Assembly: GCA_948468325.1 (NCBI GenBank)
Contig: CAOKHR010000103.1
Location: forward strand, 1-8,032
Direction of reading: 5' to 3'
From: an uncultured Lachnospiraceae bacterium
Lineage (GTDB): Bacteria > Bacillota > Clostridia > Lachnospirales > Lachnospiraceae
Length of the DNA: 8,032 bases
The notes under the pieces were generated by a model that saw only the letters and a list, made by a program, of their open reading frames with translations, ran no database searches and was not told the origin of the DNA. The position numbers and the translations under genes were made by a program. Below, one piece after another: positions 6,755 to 8,032 of this stretch (within the stretch, counting starts at the first letter, position 1; every line of letters starts with the position of its first letter).

Positions 6755-7951
6755 CTACCCCAGCGTAATCTCATTGCTTCCGTCTGCCAGCTTCAGCACT
6801 GTTCCTGCCGGAAACTCCATGGCTACATCTTTCTGTAACCGTACGCCGTTTACAAATGTTCCATTCAGCGAATGATCTTTGACAATATAAGAATTTGTCG
6901 CCGCCTTGTAGCGGATGCTGCAGTGAACTTTGCTTACGTTAGGATGCGCAAGCACCATATTTGCGCTCTGGCTGTTCTTGCCAACGACAACTTTACGGTC
7001 TTCCGGAAGTGAAAATCCCTGTCCCAAAGCAACGCCTTTCGTGCATTTTACCTGTCCCATAGGGGGCTGCTGCGGTTGTGGAACAGGCTGAGGTACTGGT
7101 ATCGGTTCTGGCCTAGGCACGGGGCGTGGTACTGGCGCCGGTTCCGGCTGTGGTGCGGGAGTCGGCTCAGGCCATGGTATTGGATTTGGATCCGGAACAG
7201 GATCTGACCATGGTTCTGGATCCGACTTCTGTTGTGCATTCCCCACAAATATAGAAGCCACACTTAGGATGATCAGAAAAATACAAATAAAAAACGCTGC
7301 CAGAAATGCCGTTCCAAAGAAAGCAGACATGCAATCTGTTACCTTGGAATTTGAGGAGACAAGGCCTAAGTAGCCAAAATTTTCCAGCATTTCAGAACCT
7401 AAATTTTTTGCAAGGACTGACGGACCATGAAATTGAAACATTCCAAATACAATGGTTCCAAACAGGCCGTAAACAATACTGATAATTAACGAAATATATT
7501 TTGCCCATTTCAGACAAAAACCTAAAATCAGAATCAATATTACGATAACTGCCATGATATAAACCATCCAGAAAAATATTCTCTGTATGGTATATGCTTT
7601 CAATAATCCTGAAGCTTCGTCTTCTACATCATCTTCGCTGTCTATTCCAAAAAACGACTCGGCGCTGTGCGTCATGATGCGGAAAGGAGTAATACTGGAA
7701 AGAACAACACCGTATCTTTCTTCCAATTCGTCAATTGCTTTATCTGCCTGTTCCTCTATAGCGTCTTCTCCGATACCGCCCAGCTGATCAGCCAGCTCCT
7801 TGATTTCTGACGACATCATCTTATTGTACATTTTTACAAATGATTTTCCATTGAACGTGTATGCCGGCAGAAACATCGTAACCAGCAGTATTGCTGACAA
7901 AATCACAAGTACCAGCATCTGCCATAAATTCATTGTTTTTTTCTGATTCAT
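6755..7951 (-). CDS. Four-helix membrane protein with Pro-X rod and C-terminal FHA domain
   Basis: Predicted phosphothreonine-reading membrane protein, 398 residues. Helices are at about 8-29, 124-145, 150-172 and 208-236. The basic N-terminus (NQKK) puts both termini in the cytoplasm, with a long acidic outside loop at 31-123 (rich in E/D, e.g. EEQADKAIDELEE) and a shorter one at 173-207. After the last helix comes a proline-rich stretch 245-297, including an unbroken P-X alternation from 251 to 293. The FHA domain is 299-398: VVVGKNSQSANMVL, then NVSKVHCSIRY (Ser340, His343), then DHSLNGTFVNG (Asn363, Gly364, Thr365). The usual FHA Gly-Arg is Gly-Lys here, and Ser-Arg-x-His is Ser-Lys-x-His, so phosphopeptide binding is likely but possibly altered. 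The start is set by AAGGAGG 6 nt upstream. It is the first gene of the apparent operon within the window. Partners would be a Ser/Thr kinase of PknB type, none of which is in this window. Confidence 0.9.
   Translation of the reverse strand: MNQKKTMNLWQMLVLVILSAILLVTMFLPAYTFNGKSFVKMYNKMMSSEIKELADQLGGIGEDAIEEQADKAIDELEERYGVVLSSITPFRIMTHSAESFFGIDSEDDVEDEASGLLKAYTIQRIFFWMVYIMAVIVILILILGFCLKWAKYISLIISIVYGLFGTIVFGMFQFHGPSVLAKNLGSEMLENFGYLGLVSSNSKVTDCMSAFFGTAFLAAFFICIFLIILSVASIFVGNAQQKSDPEPWSDPVPDPNPIPWPEPTPAPQPEPAPVPRPVPRPEPIPVPQPVPQPQQPPMGQVKCTKGVALGQGFSLPEDRKVVVGKNSQSANMVLAHPNVSKVHCSIRYKAATNSYIVKDHSLNGTFVNGVRLQKDVAMEFPAGTVLKLADGSNEITLG
7058..7222 (-). repeat. Pro-X dipeptide repeat tract in the FHA protein gene
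   Basis: This segment encodes residues 244-298. Proline occupies every odd position from 251 to 293 (22 prolines in a row of P-X pairs), with alternating E, R, V, Q, A, T, N, D, I and W between them. Such tracts form stiff extended rods, as in TonB. The DNA is built of related CCN-NNN units and contains three GGATCC hexamers near its 5' end (7188-7223). Confidence 0.85.
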
Positions 7952-8032
7952 AAAATTCCTCCTTCGTTTGCCCCTGATTTAATATTGCTTTGTAATTGTC
8001 TTTTTCTTATATCCTTTTTTGGAAATTTTAAC
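7952..8032 (-). promoter_or_regulatory. Upstream region of the FHA gene with ribosome binding site and a possible -10 element
   Basis: AAGGAGG at 7964-7958, 6 nt before the ATG, is a near-perfect ribosome binding site. Further upstream the sequence is AT-rich. TATAAG at 8011-8006 could be a -10 element, but its -35 would fall at or beyond the window edge, so the promoter is only tentative. There is no coding sequence here, and no terminator of a preceding gene is visible. Confidence 0.35.

Noticed and set aside
6324..6875. Plus-strand frame of 183 residues with hydrophobic, Phe-rich stretches
   Set aside because: It is the antisense of lysine-rich Big_2 coding sequence: AAA/AAG codons read as TTT/CTT on the other strand, giving false membrane-like segments.

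Overview
The window looks like a stretch of a Gram-positive, low-to-moderate-GC Firmicute chromosome, most likely a gut Clostridia of the Lachnospiraceae type. This is inferred from style: lysine-rich secreted proteins with Big_2 and FnIII-like domains, 26-residue BspA-type repeats, strong AGGAGG-like ribosome binding sites, and TTG starts. No rRNA, tRNA or marker gene is present to confirm it. Every gene I can support lies on the minus strand, so the order of expression runs from high to low coordinates.

Layout in transcription order. (1) 7951-6755: a four-helix membrane protein with a TonB-like Pro-X rod and a C-terminal cytoplasmic FHA (phosphothreonine-binding) domain. (2) 6727-3005: a very large secreted multidomain protein of about 1240 residues, with two Big_2 domains, an Ig-like segment, an unrecognised beta-rich centre, a carboxypeptidase-regulatory-like domain, and a C-terminal region with a D-x-D-x-D-G loop. 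(3) about 3004-2641: what looks like the 5'-truncated remnant of a small secreted protein gene. (4) 2620-2012: an intact small secreted protein with a D-x-N-x-D-G loop, probably a relative of that remnant. (5) 1991-681: a secreted BspA-like protein with 26-residue repeats, a Thr/Pro/Gly linker and a very basic FnIII-like C-terminus. (6) An intrinsic terminator at about 608-650. (7) 565-1: the start of a secreted trypsin-like (HtrA/S1C-type) serine protease that runs off the left edge. It begins at a TTG codon with a strong ribosome binding site.

Genes 1 to 5 are tightly packed (gaps of about 20-30 nt, except around the remnant), have no visible terminator between them, and are probably one operon. 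The theme is a cell-envelope module: a membrane protein that can read Ser/Thr phosphorylation inside the cell, followed by several exported putative adhesion or surface proteins, with an exported protease next door. No LPXTG motif, dockerin or choline-binding repeat is visible in the secreted proteins. Strongly basic domains, which might bind anionic wall polymers, are the only anchoring clue. That these genes work together is inferred from adjacency only.
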